A DNA stretch of 64,000 nucleotides, from the NCBI GenBank assembly GCA_963580455.1, contig OY756958.1, positions 6,832,501 through 6,896,500 on the forward strand. Reading direction: 5' to 3'. Numbering within the stretch: the stretch's first letter is position 1; every line of letters starts with the position of its first letter. A program made the translations under genes and the position numbers. The notes under the pieces are model-generated. The model was not told where the DNA came from and ran no database searches. It saw only the letters and a list, made by a program, of their open reading frames with translations. The stretch is from Euonymus europaeus (taxonomy: Eukaryota; Streptophyta; Magnoliopsida; Celastrales; Celastraceae). Of the stretch, positions 1-12,655 are shown one piece after another.

Positions 1-202
1 TTAAATATATTCATAATTAAACGGTCCGGTCCGGTTAACCGCGGTTTCAAAGAAATGAAACTGGAGACCGGACCATATATCTTGGTCCGGTCCGGTTAAC
101 CGGACCATTGACCGAAATCTGGTCAATAAACCGGACCGGACCGGACCGACTGGTCCGGTTTCTGGTTTTCTACCGGTTTACGGTCCGGTTTGCACACCCC
201 TA
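1..202. mobile_element. right end of a hAT-like element, cut by the window edge
   Basis: The stretch is dense in GGTCCGG/CCGGACC motifs and ends in TGCACACCCCTA. Read outward this is TAGGGGTGTGCA, a common hAT-type inverted terminus in plants. The left end lies outside the window, so the target duplication cannot be tested. It belongs to the same broad group as the complete element at 22659-23810, which has TAGGGCTGCACACC termini, but the internal GGTCCGG motif differs. Confidence 0.55.
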
Positions 203-727
203 GTTGGAGGTATAGATAAATACCTATGGATATGCAGATTTTGTGGATCCATTGTAAAATAGTATCTATTGGTGATAGTTTTTTCTCTGTGAATTTAGTT
301 GAAGATGATATTTTGGGAAAAACATCGATTTTTGAATCTGTATTTAAATTGGACCAGTGATTGTTATTTCTTACACTTGTATGGTAATGGATAGCTCTTG
401 AACTAAACCTAATTTGATCGTATTATAGCAGCTTGATTTTAGGGGATTTCCCCCAATTTTATTTGGCAACTGGCGTAGCTGTAGAGCAAGGACAAAGGTA
501 GCATCGAATGGCATGCTTCATACGCAGCATCAGCCTATAAGAGTTATGTTGGGTACTTGGACTTTTAAACTTATTGAACACTTAGTGATTGGGCTTATTT
601 ACTTGGGCAATTGGGCTTATTCACATGTAGCATATTACAATTCTACATGACTACACATGAAATCATAAATTTGGCCCAAACACGCAACAATAATCACATA
701 GATTTAATCATACAATTCCACTTTCTA
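203..727. other. no gene seen; right part resembles a gypsy LTR
   Basis: No coding frame is convincing. The open frame at 611-922 is repeat sequence and not a protein gene, because its text recurs inverted at 3289-3516. The part from about 560 onward, read on the minus strand, continues the LTR-like text found in the permuted duplication and resembles the LTR at 20219-21965. Confidence 0.3.
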
Positions 728-1009
728 GTAGGGACTCCGACCATCTACCATAATCACATACTACGGCCTCAAGCCTCCTATCCACATGCAATCCATATAG
801 ATAATCATCATCAAACATCACAAACAACCACATATAGTTATACTCTTTTTTTGGGTAAGAAAGCGTTTTATATAACCAAAAGGAATTACAAAGCATACGA
901 GGGGCACTCAGCCCTTCTTTAATTCAACCACTCTAATCCCATCCTTCAAAAATAGTGTCGTTGGCATCATTTTGTCAAGAGTTCTCATTTTGAGTTGCAC
1001 CTTGTTTGG
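728..1009 (-). repeat. duplication copy 1: segments A (728-909) and B (940-1009)
   Basis: On the minus strand the order is B, a 30-base spacer, then A. A contains a LINE 3' tail (the stretch ending CTTACCCAAAAAAAG) followed by an LTR-like piece. Both segments recur almost unchanged on the plus strand at 3332-3582, but in the order A then B. The match covers about 180 and 70 bases. Confidence 0.75.
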
Positions 1010-2280
1010 ATCAATCAAATGAGTCTTCTTCATGAAGCAACTCTCTCTCAAGGAATGCCAAACAAGTCCATCTTAAATTCTGGAAAATATTATAACTTTA
1101 TGTCATCTTGTCCCTCCCTTGTCTCCATAGTCAAGTGTTAGGCACAATACCAAACAAGTATTTCAAACTTGTATTCCCTCTTCTTTCTTGACTCCAAGAA
1201 AAAATGAGAAGGCTTCTGGAATCTCTTCAAATAATTCTTCAGCAATAATAACACTAAGCACATGGCTGGAACCATTTCTTGCACACAAAGTATTAACCTT
1301 GACTCAAATAGGGTTGACCATGACAAAGCTTGTCCAAATGAGCTTCAAATCATGATGCACGAATTTTCTCAATTAAATAAGCTTAATAATACTTTAAATC
1401 AGCTCATGATGATCAATTGATTAAACCTACAAAAAGAATAGATGACAAAGCATCCCATTTTTGCTTGTAAGCTCAAAGAGCTTCAATGCTTGCACTTAGG
1501 TTAATCAACATGGTATAATCTCAATTAAATTCATGTAAGCACTTGATAAATCAATTTATCCATATAAGAGTGTGCATACAAAATTTCACTTATAATTGAG
1601 GTCATTTGGTCAGTCAATTTGATCATGCAAATCTCAATTAGCCAAGTTTCATACCTGCATAGGTGAATTAATTTCAACGTACAAATTGAACATGATAGAC
1701 TTAAACTTGACCTGATAGTATTTGATAATGAAAAATTCTAGAGTATATTAAATAATGTTCAAAATTAAAATCAAGTTAATCGGAGATCATTTGAACAAGT
1801 TATGACTGTTCAACCAATGTGCGTGCAGTGTGATGTTTGGACAAATTTTAGCATCGAAAAATAGGTAAGTCCAAATTCTTCCAATTTATATCAAACATGA
1901 TCAAATATGATTCCAAAGATATATAATGAAGCTTAAATCAGTAGATATAATTCATTTCATGATTTATCCAAATTCATCCAAAGTTGAGCACAATCAAATA
2001 GTCCAATATGCATTTTTGCATCAAAACACAAATGTAGGACATATGGTCCAATAGAAAGGTTATGAAATATCGTTGTTGGGTGTAGTAGAGTTTTTGAAGT
2101 TCAACAAGTCTAGAGTTTGAACATAGTTTTGCACTCTTCTCACCTTTATAATGATTTATACAATATTAATCTGGCTCAGCTTGCCTTAGTCTATTTGTGT
2201 GTTCATTGTCCATATGCATATATACTTTCTAGTCACATGGCTTTCATATTCATATTTTATACGGCATATTAGAATATGCA
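1010..2280. other. no feature recognised
   Basis: AT-rich sequence without a convincing reading frame, RNA gene or element terminus. The 62-residue frame on the minus strand at 1138-1326 has no recognisable motif. Confidence 0.4.
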
Positions 2281-3396
2281 TGAATAACTTAAATTGTCAT
2301 ATTTTCTTTGATTGTCCTTACACAAGTACAATCTAGAATCCTATCTCTATTAAGACAAGGGTGTCTTGGCCTACCCTGCCTTGAGATGAGCTATTACAAT
2401 AGGTGGCGGTAAGTTTCAAAAACAAGATTTTAAGGTCTAGTATTGCAAAGCTTTGTTTCTCTGCCATTGTCTACGGTATATGGTATGAGCGAAATACTAG
2501 AATTTTTACAAATGAGGTTAAGCTTCACTCTGAGACAAATAAGCTCATCATTGAAAATGTGAGAGGTCGTGTCTCTGGTTGTGTCCTTAAAGATGCAGCT
2601 AAATTCCCTGATATATTCTGGGTTTGGGGTCTCTAGTACGTGGCATATGCATTTTTATGTGCATGGTTTTGGCTTCATGGGGGTACGTGCCTAGCAAGAT
2701 GCCATGTTTGGTTGGCTTTCTTGAGATGTGGCCCGGTATAATTTCTCTAGCATGGCTTGCTATCTTGACTTTTATGTCCCCCAATAATTGAGATAATTAT
2801 CGACTGAAGTCTCGGATGCTTTGCATAGGAATTATTCATGGAGAGGATCTTTTGCTGCGGTAGGCCTGTGAAGTTATTAAGACAATGGTGATAAGAGTAG
2901 CAGTTGGGCATTTTGTATTGTGTTCCACATTTACGGAATGGGGCCTTCGAAGTTTTGGCATGACCTTGCATGGAAGATGCATGACCACTAGGTCGTATGC
3001 ATTTAATGAGGTGGACTAGCAGCAGCATGTAGTGGTTGGCCTCCTTTACTTGGCTTCATCCCATTGAATGTATGGGTTGATGTCTGAAGTCATTGGCTTT
3101 CATTAGTGAGCTTTTGCTCATTGAATTTGTAGGCTAATATTGCCGACAAAACACGTGGATGGCAATGATTTTTGGAGCTCTTGGTTTGAAAATAATGCCA
3201 TCAGATTGATGTAACGGAATGAAGATACTTGGTCCGAAATTGTGATGCTATTAATTTAGCTCACTCAGAGTTGCTTTATGGTGTAACTCTATTGGAAATG
3301 ATTTCCCATAGAGATTATTGAATTCCTTGGGGAGTGCCCCTCGTATGCTTTGTAATTCCTTTTGGTTATATAAAACACTTTCTTACCCAAAAAAAG
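2281..3396 (+). mobile_element. LINE (L1-type) ORF2 3' end and tail, decayed
   Basis: Around 2290-2340 the translation gives HIFFDCPYTSTIW, the pattern of the zf-RVT zinc-binding region found after reverse transcriptase in plant LINEs. The frame at 2403-2636 continues with AIVYGIWYERNTRIF, again typical of that region. At 3341-3396 the sequence has the usual plant LINE tail: TTTGGTTATATAAAACACTTTCTTACCC followed by a short A run, given here in two parts: TTTGGTTATATAAAACAC then TTTCTTACCC. Stops and frameshifts break the coding part, so this is a dead 5'-truncated copy. The middle (2640-3300) is too decayed to assign. Confidence 0.6.
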
Positions 3397-3578
3397 AGTA
3401 TAACTATATGTGGTTGTTTGTGATGTTTGATGATGATTATCTATATGGATTGCATGTGGATAGGAGGCTTGAGGCCGTAGTATGTGATTATGGTAGATGG
3501 TCGGAGTCCCTACCAAACAAGGTGCAACTCAAAATGAGAACTCTTGACAAAATGATGCCAACGACACTATTTTTGAAG

Positions 3579-3582
<4 letters not shown>
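3332..3582 (+). repeat. duplication copy 2: segments A then B, permuted
   Basis: A (3332-3513) is the LINE tail plus LTR-like piece, and B (3513-3582) follows at once. In copy 1 (728-1009) B precedes A on the corresponding strand. The A-B junction lies at GGAGTCCCTAC/CAAACAAGG, where only one or two bases could be shared microhomology. Confidence 0.75.

Positions 3583-3622
<40 letters not shown>
3582..3622. repeat. (TA)n microsatellite
   Basis: About twenty uninterrupted TA units directly follow segment B of the permuted duplication. Confidence 0.95.
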
Positions 3623-3625
<3 letters not shown>

Positions 3626-3788
3626 GAGGTCCTAAAATGACATCTTAAAATTAGGTTCTAACTTTTGGGGTCCAAAATTCTTTATAAAAAAATATGAAAA
3701 AATTATAATTATACTTTGGTCAGTTTACAATCCAACAATATAATTGAAAAATTGTTTGTTTTGAGTTTATATCTAATGGTCTAGAATT

Positions 3789-4139
3789 TCACCAAATAAT
3801 GAAAAATATTAGAAATTTTTTTCCAAACACTACAAATTGGTTGTTTTTCCGTGAATTCTTTTTCTTTAAGATACATTTTCCATGAGATGTTGATTTTCCT
3901 CCAAAAAAACAGAGCATAAGTTTATGTCGTTGGGCTAAACTTGTGTGTATTGGTTGTCCCTGTGTTATGTGTCCTTCACCAAAATATATTTCTATTGAGA
4001 AGTTTGAAATCAGTGCCACGCCTTTCATGACTGCAATCACCCGAAAACCTCTCAAACCTACTCCATTGTCTCCAACTGCTGTGATGGTGGCTCTACCATG
4101 CTCCCTCAATGCCATAATCCTGAAGAAATGACCTTTCAT
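3789..4139 (-). other. unassigned 116-codon open frame
   Basis: The minus-strand frame is open over 116 codons. It includes the glycine-rich text TAVGDNGVGLRGFRVIAVMK, which looks more like protein than the surrounding AT-rich DNA. I do not recognise a family. The last third (KKKNSRKNNQFVV...) looks random. It may be a captured exon or chance; no splice or promoter context supports a gene. Confidence 0.15.
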
Positions 4140-6589
4140 GATGAATTAGTTCAGGTGAGATAGTGCTTCCATAAAAATAGCTAAGATAAGCTCACATATC
4201 CTAAATTATAGGCAACTCTCAAGACCAAGTCTTGTTTCCCTTAACAACCACTAAAATTGGGCCCAGCTAATACCAAAATTAATGGCCCATTTCTTGCCCA
4301 GCCCAAGTAGAATGCAACTAATATTGGTCCACTTGTTTTGCCACCTATGACCCAATCTTCACATGAGATGTAGTCCAACCCTTTTAAATACTATGCAACC
4401 CAACCTCTTGAGCTGAAACCAGCCCACCAGGCCTGCACAATTATGGTGAAAACAAATATTAAAGAAAATGTCCCAAAAAAAGAAAATCTCTAATGAGCTC
4501 ACATTATAAAATAATTAATATGTCGAAACAAAGTCTGAAGCTCCAAACAAAGTACAAACTAACTCATTGATTAATAGGCTTAATTTTTGTCCTAAGACTA
4601 CAACCCAAAAAAACTGCTTAATTTTTTTTCTCAAGACCACAACCCATAACCTAATTCTTGCATGGTTCTTCAAATTGAAAGGGAGATTGCTGAAACTTTT
4701 AGTTTAGACTTGATCATAAATGATTTTATTCAATGAAAGATTTTTGAGTACAACTTAAATGATTGTTTTTGGTTATCTTGATCATTTTATATTTTAATTT
4801 ATTGTATTTAAATTAATGACTATATGAATATTTGTTTATCGAAAAATTTTAGTTACCAATATTAAGAAAAAAATCTAGGGGCAACCCCCAACAAATTTTG
4901 ACCATTTTTTTTTTCTATATATTCTTTGTCCTGCCACTAAGTAGGGAAGAAGTTAAACCACTTTGGTTCTTCTAGTTTATTTGAATGTGTGGACACCAGC
5001 TTAAGCCAAACCGATCACGCTAAGAAGATCCTTCTGCTTGGGGAGAAGATCAACCGCCTATGAAACATCTATTGTGCTTGGAGAGAAGTGTTTATTGTTA
5101 TGATAGAAATTTATGAGCGTGCCAAGACTTGCAGTCAATCCAAATATTTATAGGAGATGTGCATTGATTTGACCTTCTACCAAGTGTTTGTGTGTAGTTC
5201 AAGAAACATAAAAACTACTTGGTTCAGGATTTATCTTTCTAGAAAGGACTTCCATAGTTATTAGGCATCACTTTTAAATAGGAATAGAAATGTAACACTG
5301 AAATGAAATAGCTTATATTGAAATGACATGAAAAATAGAACATTCAAAAATGTATTGAATTTCACTAAATTACACTAGAGTACGTGGAAAGGCGTGCTTA
5401 ACAATCCATAACTAAGAATAGTCATGAAAGCTACAACGCAGAGGATTGACTAAGCTAAAGACATAAAGAAATAACCGCGATGGTTACAACTCAAAGGTTT
5501 GAATGTAAAAGCTAAGGATAGTTGATTAGAGTCATGCTAAAAATGATAAGTTTTGAGACGTCGAGTCTATTTTCGATTAGAGATGGTTTTTAATTATTAT
5601 TATTATTATTATTATAGGCATTCAAATATCTTGGCGAGATGGTTTATCCTAGTTTGATGACGTGATCATGGAAAGCCTTTTGTGCTTTTGAGTGTTGACT
5701 GGATTCTCATGTTAATCTTCCACTTCCTCTAAAAAAATGAGAGTTGTGCGCAATGATGGGCACTTTGAGCTATTTCTGGTTGTGGGATTTACCCTTTGAG
5801 ATATTTGAGTCACGATTCACATGAAATTCATCCAACTTTTCTAGAAAACAAGACATATGCACGTTCTTGGCATTTGTGACAGTAGGTACCTTTGATTGTG
5901 GATGAAGAAAGGTTGTGACTCCTAAATCGGACTTTGTGGCTGGACGTGAGAGTGATATCTAGTCGTGCAAGTGTAAAAGTTGTTTGATTCTAGCTCCCTA
6001 TTGCACACAACAACTGAGATTGTTGTTGAGTGAAACAAGGAATGCATGTGCTTGAAACTCTGTGAGTTCTTTGTGAGTTCCTATATTTCCTGATCTTATT
6101 TGGCTAAACATTCAGTCTCTTGCTAACATAAAATTTCATCACAAAAGGACACATTATAAAATCCAATCCCCATGAATGTAGCTTTTCAGACATGGATCCT
6201 CTGACAACCCTGACTTCCAGAACATATGTTTGAATTTAGGACAAACTTGGACCATAAAACCTACAAAACAGACAAACAGTAAGAAAAATCCCTCCTTGTT
6301 TGCTCCGTGTCAGACATCAATTGATCACCAAGTTTCACTGGTAGGTCTCATACTACCCCATGTTAGGAGATGACTAAAGTCACTTCTAGTGTAAACAATA
6401 TGGTAAGGTCTGCGAAAGGCTTGTGGATAAGAATTGTTTTAACCCTAGTAAAAACCTTGATATTTTTTGAAAGAAGTGATACCACAGTTTATTGACTAGT
6501 CATAGAAAAAAGTTCTATTAAAACTTTAGTCACATGGAACTTTTGCCTACCAAAAATACCCTTGACATTTCAAAAGTACTATCCACCAC
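4140..6589. other. no gene seen; (ATT)n microsatellite at 5593-5616
   Basis: AT-rich sequence without recognisable coding, RNA or transposon termini. The only clear feature is a short ATT/TTA microsatellite at about 5593-5616. Confidence 0.4.
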
Positions 6590-8300
6590 ATTCTAGAACT
6601 CTCGCTCTCATTCTCTTGCATTTTCTCTCATATTCTCTTATAAAAATCTCTTTTTGTGTCACCTTCTCAAAATTTTCGACCATTTTATGGCAAGATCGAA
6701 TGGCTAAGTTCATATTTTTATAGAATCTCATGGTCTCTCTCTCTCTCTCTAGTTATTTGTTTCAAGATTTTTAGTTTTTTTAAGATCTATGGTTATTTTT
6801 TCAAGATCTCCTATTTTTTCTTCAAAATCTTTAGTTTTCTTCAAGATCTATGATTTTTTTTTTGACACTGTCATGCTTTTTGTTTGAGAATTTGGTTGGT
6901 ACTGTCTGTAATGTTGAAATTTGTGTCACCTTCTCAAAATTTCGACCATTTTATGGCAAGATTGAATGGCTAAGTTCATATTTTTATAGAATCTCATGGT
7001 TTCTCTCTCTCTCTCTCTCTCTCAAGATTTTTAGTTATTTGTTTCAAATTTTTAGTTTTTTTAAGATCTATTGTTATTTTTTCAAGATCTTCTATTTTTT
7101 CTTCAAAATCTTTAGTTTTCTTCAAGATCTATGATTTCGAAATTGGTATTGTCTGTGATTTCGAAATTGGTTGGTATTGTCTGTGATTTCGAAATTGTTT
7201 GTTGTTGGTACTATCTGTGAATTTTTTAAGTTGTTAGTATTGGCTCATTATTGTGAAAATACGGTTGGTACTGTTTGTGAGTTCAATACTTTTTGTGAAT
7301 TTGTTAATGAATTTGATACTGTTTGTTGTTAGTATTGTCTGTGAAGTTCTTGAAATTATTGGTACTGTCTATGATTTCGATTATGTTTGTTGTTGGAGTT
7401 TGTGAATTTTTTGAAGTTGTTGGTACTTGTTACTGTCTCTGAGTTCGATGTTGTTTGTGAATTTGTCATTGTTAATGAATTTGACTTGTCTGTTGTTGGT
7501 AAGTTTTGTGAATTCTTTGAAGTTCTTGGTTCTTGGTACTATCATATTCCTTGTTTTGAGAATACGATTGCTATTGTATGTGAATTGGATACTATTTGTG
7601 AATTTGATACTTTTTGTGAACTAGATATTGTTTGTAAATTTCATATTGTCAACAAATTTTACTATTAATAAATTTGATACTGTTTGTTATGTTGATAAAT
7701 TTGAAACTGTTTGTTAAATGATTTGACACTATTAATGAATTTGATATTTTTATTGAATTTGATAACGTCTATGAGTATATGACCGATATTGGAAGATATC
7801 TTAGTACTGTTAAATGCATTAGTACTGGTTGATTTTTTTTGTTATTGTCTACTTGATATTTTCATGTTTGGTATTATTATTATGTGTTAGTATTGTCTAC
7901 TTGATACTGTCATTCTTTATCTTGATCATTTCTAGTGTTTTGTATACAATCATTACGAAGATGAGGCTGCAGATAATTTTATTTTGGAAAGTAATGAATT
8001 GCATTTTAGAGAATAAATTGGATGTTGTCTATTTAAGTTGATACTGTCATGGTAATTGGTACTGTCATACACACTGGTAGTGTATTTTTTTTTTTTTTTA
8101 ATTTTAGATTAGTTTGAAATTTGATATAAAATGGTATTATCGGTTGGAATAGTTAGGGATATTAGTATTGTTATATCATGTGGCATTGTCATACATTTTT
8201 TCCTCTATTCAAAATAAGTGAACAACAATGTTCATCACTATCAAGTTTTGCAACAATTTTATTACCACTAACAGTAGCAAAATCAGAAATAATATGAATA
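6590..8300 (+). repeat. left arm of a TACTGT-rich repeat family
   Basis: The arm begins near TTCTAGAACTCTC, runs through CT microsatellites and phrases such as TTTCAAGATCT, then into more than a kilobase of degenerate units of the kind TTGGTACTGTCTGTGA. The same order occurs reversed at 22560 back to 19564: TTCTAGAACTCTC, CT-rich, CAAGATCT phrases, then TACTG/TATTG units. From about 8210 the orientation flips within this stretch (TATCAAGTTTTGCAACAA). No coding sequence is present; the Phe-rich open frames here are artefacts of T-rich DNA. It resembles a foldback or long-inverted-repeat transposon, but no exact terminus was found. Confidence 0.5.
6656..7135 (+). repeat. tandem duplication, period 267
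   Basis: The block starting GTGTCACCTTCTCAAAAT at 6656 recurs at 6923 with few changes. It includes the CT microsatellite (6735-6750 and about 7003-7022) and the CAAGATCT phrases. Confidence 0.85.
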
Positions 8301-8329
8301 TCATTAACTGTTGTTTTCACCATAATTGT

Positions 8330-9200
8330 ACAGGCCTGATGGACTGGACTGGAGCTAAGAAATTGGACTACAGGGTAACTAGAAGGGCTGGGTAGTGTGG
8401 CAAAGAGAGATGGATCGTAGATAATAAAGTGACTGGACTAAATGGTTAGTGCAATTTGTTTGGGTTGGCAATTAATAGGGCATTAATACTGTTTAAAATA
8501 CGGGCCCAAATTTAAGAATTGTAAGGTGAAGACTTAGTCCTAAAAGCTACCTAGAATTTTGGAGATAAGAGTGTATCTTCCCTATTTTGGTGGAAATATT
8601 GTTTGAGTTGGAATCGGCAATATGGAGCACGAATTGAGCATATTTTATAGGTTGTGACGCAATTACAACACAATTGGACCACTACCACAGTAGTTGAAGA
8701 AGATGGAAGAATATATGAGGGAATTTTGAATAGTTGCAGTCATGGCAGAAGTGGCGGTTGGTTCAGAATTCTTAAGAGATATATATTGGCGAAGGAAAAG
8801 AAGAGGGACACACAACAAAATACCCAAAATTCCAGCCCAACAACATTAATCTCTCTTTTAATATATCATGCATTCTTGCGCTCTAGCTTACATTCAGCTT
8901 TGTAAACACTTTTTCTGTAATTATTTTGATCATCAATGAAATATTATAGTTTGACATTTCTGTTTAGTCTAGTATCTAGTGAAACGTTTTTCAGTGGATC
9001 TAGAGTTTCTTGAGGAGTCATAGTGAGATTACGAGTGACCCCTTTTCTCTTACAATCGTTTGATAGGAGTTAGATTCAGTGCATTCACAATCATTTTCCA
9101 TACTTTGAGATTGACTGCAAGTCTCTGACATACCTGTTCGCACCGTCTTGTCACTAAGGGGCGGGATTGACCTTTTTGGCATATTGTAGCCAAATAGAGA
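8330..9200. other. unclassified insert, possibly LTR-derived
   Basis: This piece lacks the TACTGT-type units and separates two short stretches of that family (8210-8300 and 9205-9246). Around 8880-8990 it has a transcript-end look (TGTAAACACTTTTTCTG, then GATCATCAATGAAATATT), as seen in LTR R-U5 regions or 3' UTRs. No coding frame, primer site or matching second end was found. Confidence 0.25.
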
Positions 9201-9681
9201 CAACAACAATATCATTATCATCAACAGTATCAAGTTTTACAATAATACTAGCGCAAAGCCCGCGCGTTGCAGCGGGGCTGTCGAATTTCTTTACCTTTCC
9301 ATAGCCAGTGAAGGTTATGTTTTTTCTCTCTTAAGTATTATATTTCATCTTCATCATATGTATGGTTTAACGACAATAGACTGGTAGAGAAAGGGAGAAG
9401 AAACAAAAATGAAAAACCCTTCTATGAGTATAGGTATCTGTAGAACATAGGTAAAATAATATAATAAAAACTCTAAAAGTTGGAAAGGGAAAAAATAATG
9501 CATGAATGGATTCAGTCCAAAATCACCGGTAAAGGAATCAAAGTTTAACACGCATCTTTAAGAGGCATACATGGAACCAAGTCGATAAATCATTTGCCTG
9601 GCCCCAACTATTTGTTCAGGCTCTCTTTGAAGAGATTAATATCAATCTTATCTGAAGGGGGTAAGGAGATACGGCCTTCAC

Positions 9682-9793
9682 CTGCATAAGCGCTGATAGG
9701 CTTCTTCTTGGTACACTGCCATCATATCCATCAACTTCAAACCTGCGCTCTGCGAGAATATCTTCAGCTGAATGATACTGAGCACTATTAAAT
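9682..9793 (-). pseudogene. COG6: captured exon of COG6 (Golgi tethering complex subunit)
   Basis: A 112-base segment is bounded on the minus strand by GTTTGTAG before it and by CAG/GTGAAG after it, both fitting splice sites. Its open phase translates to text including SAGLKLMDMMAVYQEEAYQR, which I recognise as part of plant COG6 of the conserved oligomeric Golgi complex, involved in retrograde vesicle tethering at the Golgi. Only this exon is recognisable; the neighbouring COG6 exons were not found, so it cannot encode the subunit. It sits inside the Helitron on its sense strand, as expected for a transduplicated fragment. Confidence 0.6.
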
Positions 9794-10522
9794 CTACAAA
9801 CCGAAATATGAGCAAAATAAGAGGGATGTAACTTGCGTGTTGTAGTCAAGTCCAATACAAAATATTATAACGAACACAATTTAAAGATCATGATTAAACT
9901 CAGCTCAAAATTTGTTGTGCAATGATGCTGATAACCAATTTTACAAAGGGAAAATAAAAATCATGAACAACATTAGAGCTCATAAAATTTTTACAATATC
10001 ACTGAGATTCATTAGTTACTTCATTACAATACATTAATGACATGCTAAACCACTACCTTGTCAATATCAGCTAATAGCAAGGCAATTTTAATCCCATTAA
10101 TCATTAGTTTGACTGTTTAGCTTCACTCCTATGTAGCAAAAAGAGTGATCTACAATAGTATAAGCAACCAACTCCACAACAACAAAAAGACAACTCACCT
10201 CAGAATCCAGTGTTCCCAACTCCATATTAACGGTTTTTAACGTTGTCTTCCAATCAATCAATCCATCTAGTGAAAAAACCGTTAATAATGTGAATTAGCA
10301 AAAAAAACCATCCTTTAGATGAACATACATGTGACATATATTATAAATTTTCTTCTAAAATCAATTAAAATTAAAAATGAAAGCATGATATAAAAAAAAC
10401 TTATAACCTTTATCTGAAAATGAAGTCTTCTAAAAAAGCCTAAAAAATACGTAAAACCATCACAATAAAAAGAAGTCCAAATGCAGAACAAAAGTAGAAT
10501 GAAAAGGCTAGAAGAAAAACAC

Positions 10523-10603
10523 CTCAAGCTTTCTTGATTGTGCTTCAGCTTTTTCATTTTGGAGTTTCATCCAAACTTCAATTTTTTTGCTTTTCTCTAG
10601 TAT
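10523..10603 (-). pseudogene. captured exon, remorin-like
   Basis: An 81-base, phase-0 segment lies between GGTACAG and GAG/GTGTTT on the minus strand. It encodes 27 residues of coiled-coil type, including VWMKLQNEKAEAQSRKLE. This resembles the C-terminal remorin region (pattern AW...QKAKAEA..RKLE) of plasma-membrane scaffold proteins. It is on the same strand as the COG6 exon inside the Helitron. The family call rests on a short charged stretch and could be wrong. Confidence 0.4.
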
Positions 10604-11242
10604 CTGTACCAAATCACAACTTATGCTAAAAAATGTATAAAACTAATAGAACCATGCAACATCAAAGATTGACCAATTACCTTAAGCAAAACTTGGTCTT
10701 GTCCTCAGCCCCCCAACCAGAAAAAACCTCCGAACTCACCACCAAATCTGTGGAGAGAATTTGAAACTTCAAGATCCAGTCATGTCAATCTCAACTAATT
10801 ATACCAGTGTCATGACAGAAGCCATATATATTCCAGCCCGAAAGTTCGATCATAAACCAAAATACTTTAATAAGAGCTAAAATTAAAAGAACCAACAAAG
10901 GAAGTCCACATGTAATGCTCACTGCAAGTACTAGGAATTAGGCGATGATTGAAGAAAAGCTTGAGCCAGAGGAGGATTAATTAAATAAATGCAAAGAAGA
11001 ATTATTCAGTTGGCATAACTCTGCATCATGATTCCTGTGTATGTGAATTTGAACATCAAAAAAAGAACACATGCATATGGACAATGCACAATAACAGAAT
11101 CACCAACAATGAAAGCAAAAATTAAACAATCAATGTAATATAGTTTGCTAGATTAAGAAACAAAGATAAGAGTTAATTGGTGTTTACCCTGCCTTGAAAA
11201 TTATTCTGTTCTCTATTATTAGTAACTGAAAAATATAGTTCA

Positions 11243-11516
11243 CTTACAAAAATTAATCAAATTAGATCTAAAGACGATATCAAGTCTTGCATTGTGAATT
11301 CGCTTACCTGGCATACTCCTCAAAGTTTTCAGGTACCGTCCTCCATCATCATTATCATCATCACCACCAACACGAAATGAGAAGAAGATTCCATGTTCTT
11401 TTTTTGTTTCAGAAAAATAATTATCCAAATTAGAACTAAAGACGATATCAAGTATTGCATTGTGAATTTGGTTACTTGGCATATCTGGCATACTCAAAGT
11501 TTTCAAGTATTGTCCT
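11243..11516 (-). repeat. duplicated exon-like unit inside the Helitron
   Basis: Two related units of about 95 bases lie at about 11243-11345 and 11415-11516. Both contain AAAGACGATATCAAGT, TTGCATTGTGAATT and CAAAGTTTTCA followed by CCTCCATCATCA. On the minus strand the first has a good donor (GCCAG/GTAAGC). The parent gene is not recognised. Confidence 0.6.
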
Positions 11517-12280
11517 CCATCATCAGGAAAATAATTATATTAGACATTTGTAAAGCAAAATTGAGAAGCAATCACCAGACGGAGACGGAACAATAGACTT
11601 TTCATGTTAGCTAATTCCACTTTTCATGACAGAGTAATATATGATCAAAAATCATCTTAGTATAATAGCTTATTGCACCAACCAGTGACAACGCAATTCA
11701 AAGATGAACAGGTTAGAGGAAATATGTTTTTAACTACACCATCTGTAAAAAAATCATATACAAATCACACACGACACAGTGGAAGGATGAAAACTAATCA
11801 TAACCGAAATAGCAACTCCAACAGGAAATAGATAAAGACATGTACAACAGCAAGAACTCAGATGGATCAAAGCACAATCTGAAGATGCCTTTCCAAACCA
11901 GAATCAAAGAAGATGTATAAAAACTTAGCGAAAAAGAGAACAATAGCTGACAAAGTTTACACGTTTTGAATAAAATACAGGGAAAATGGATAAAAAATAT
12001 CAGCTTTAAATCCACAAATGAAATCAAAGATAAAGAAATTAAGCAAAGGATAAAACTAAGACAGCCAAAAACTTAATAAACAACTCAATAGATAACAAAA
12101 TCTATAAATAGCATCTCAGCTGCAACATTGCTGACACCACCAACTCCCCCAATATATTATTTAAAATGACATAAACATTCATCAAGACAAATAGAATGTC
12201 TTTGACTCCCAAAAAAATAAAATAGAGGAGACAGTTAGCATGATGAACAGGAATTGTATCTCAAAACAATCTGTCCATTT

Positions 12281-12610
12281 CGTAGAGACTCTAATTTGAG
12301 TTATAAACTTGCATTTACAACACCAAACACAAAAAAGTGATTAAAATTGCACAAAAAGGTAACCAAAAATTTCCTAGGCACAATGTAACAGTAATGCAAG
12401 GAAATGGAAGGTGTCCTGATACAACCTCTGCAAGTGATAGTTCCATCCCAATTTATGCATATCCAAAAGACATGGTGGCACCAAGAGTCTCCAAATACTT
12501 ATGCATAACCAAACAACAAAGCTAATGGGAAATGCCAATGGCTGAAGAAATAGTTTTTTTTAGCGCATCAGGTTGAAACATCCTATACATCCAGCTTTGA
12601 TATGAAATGG

Positions 12611-12655
<45 letters not shown>

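Noticed and set aside
611..922. 103-codon open frame, with a related frame at 3289-3516
   Set aside because: Both are the permuted LINE-tail/LTR duplication read in a chance frame. The identity comes from DNA duplication, not from a conserved protein.
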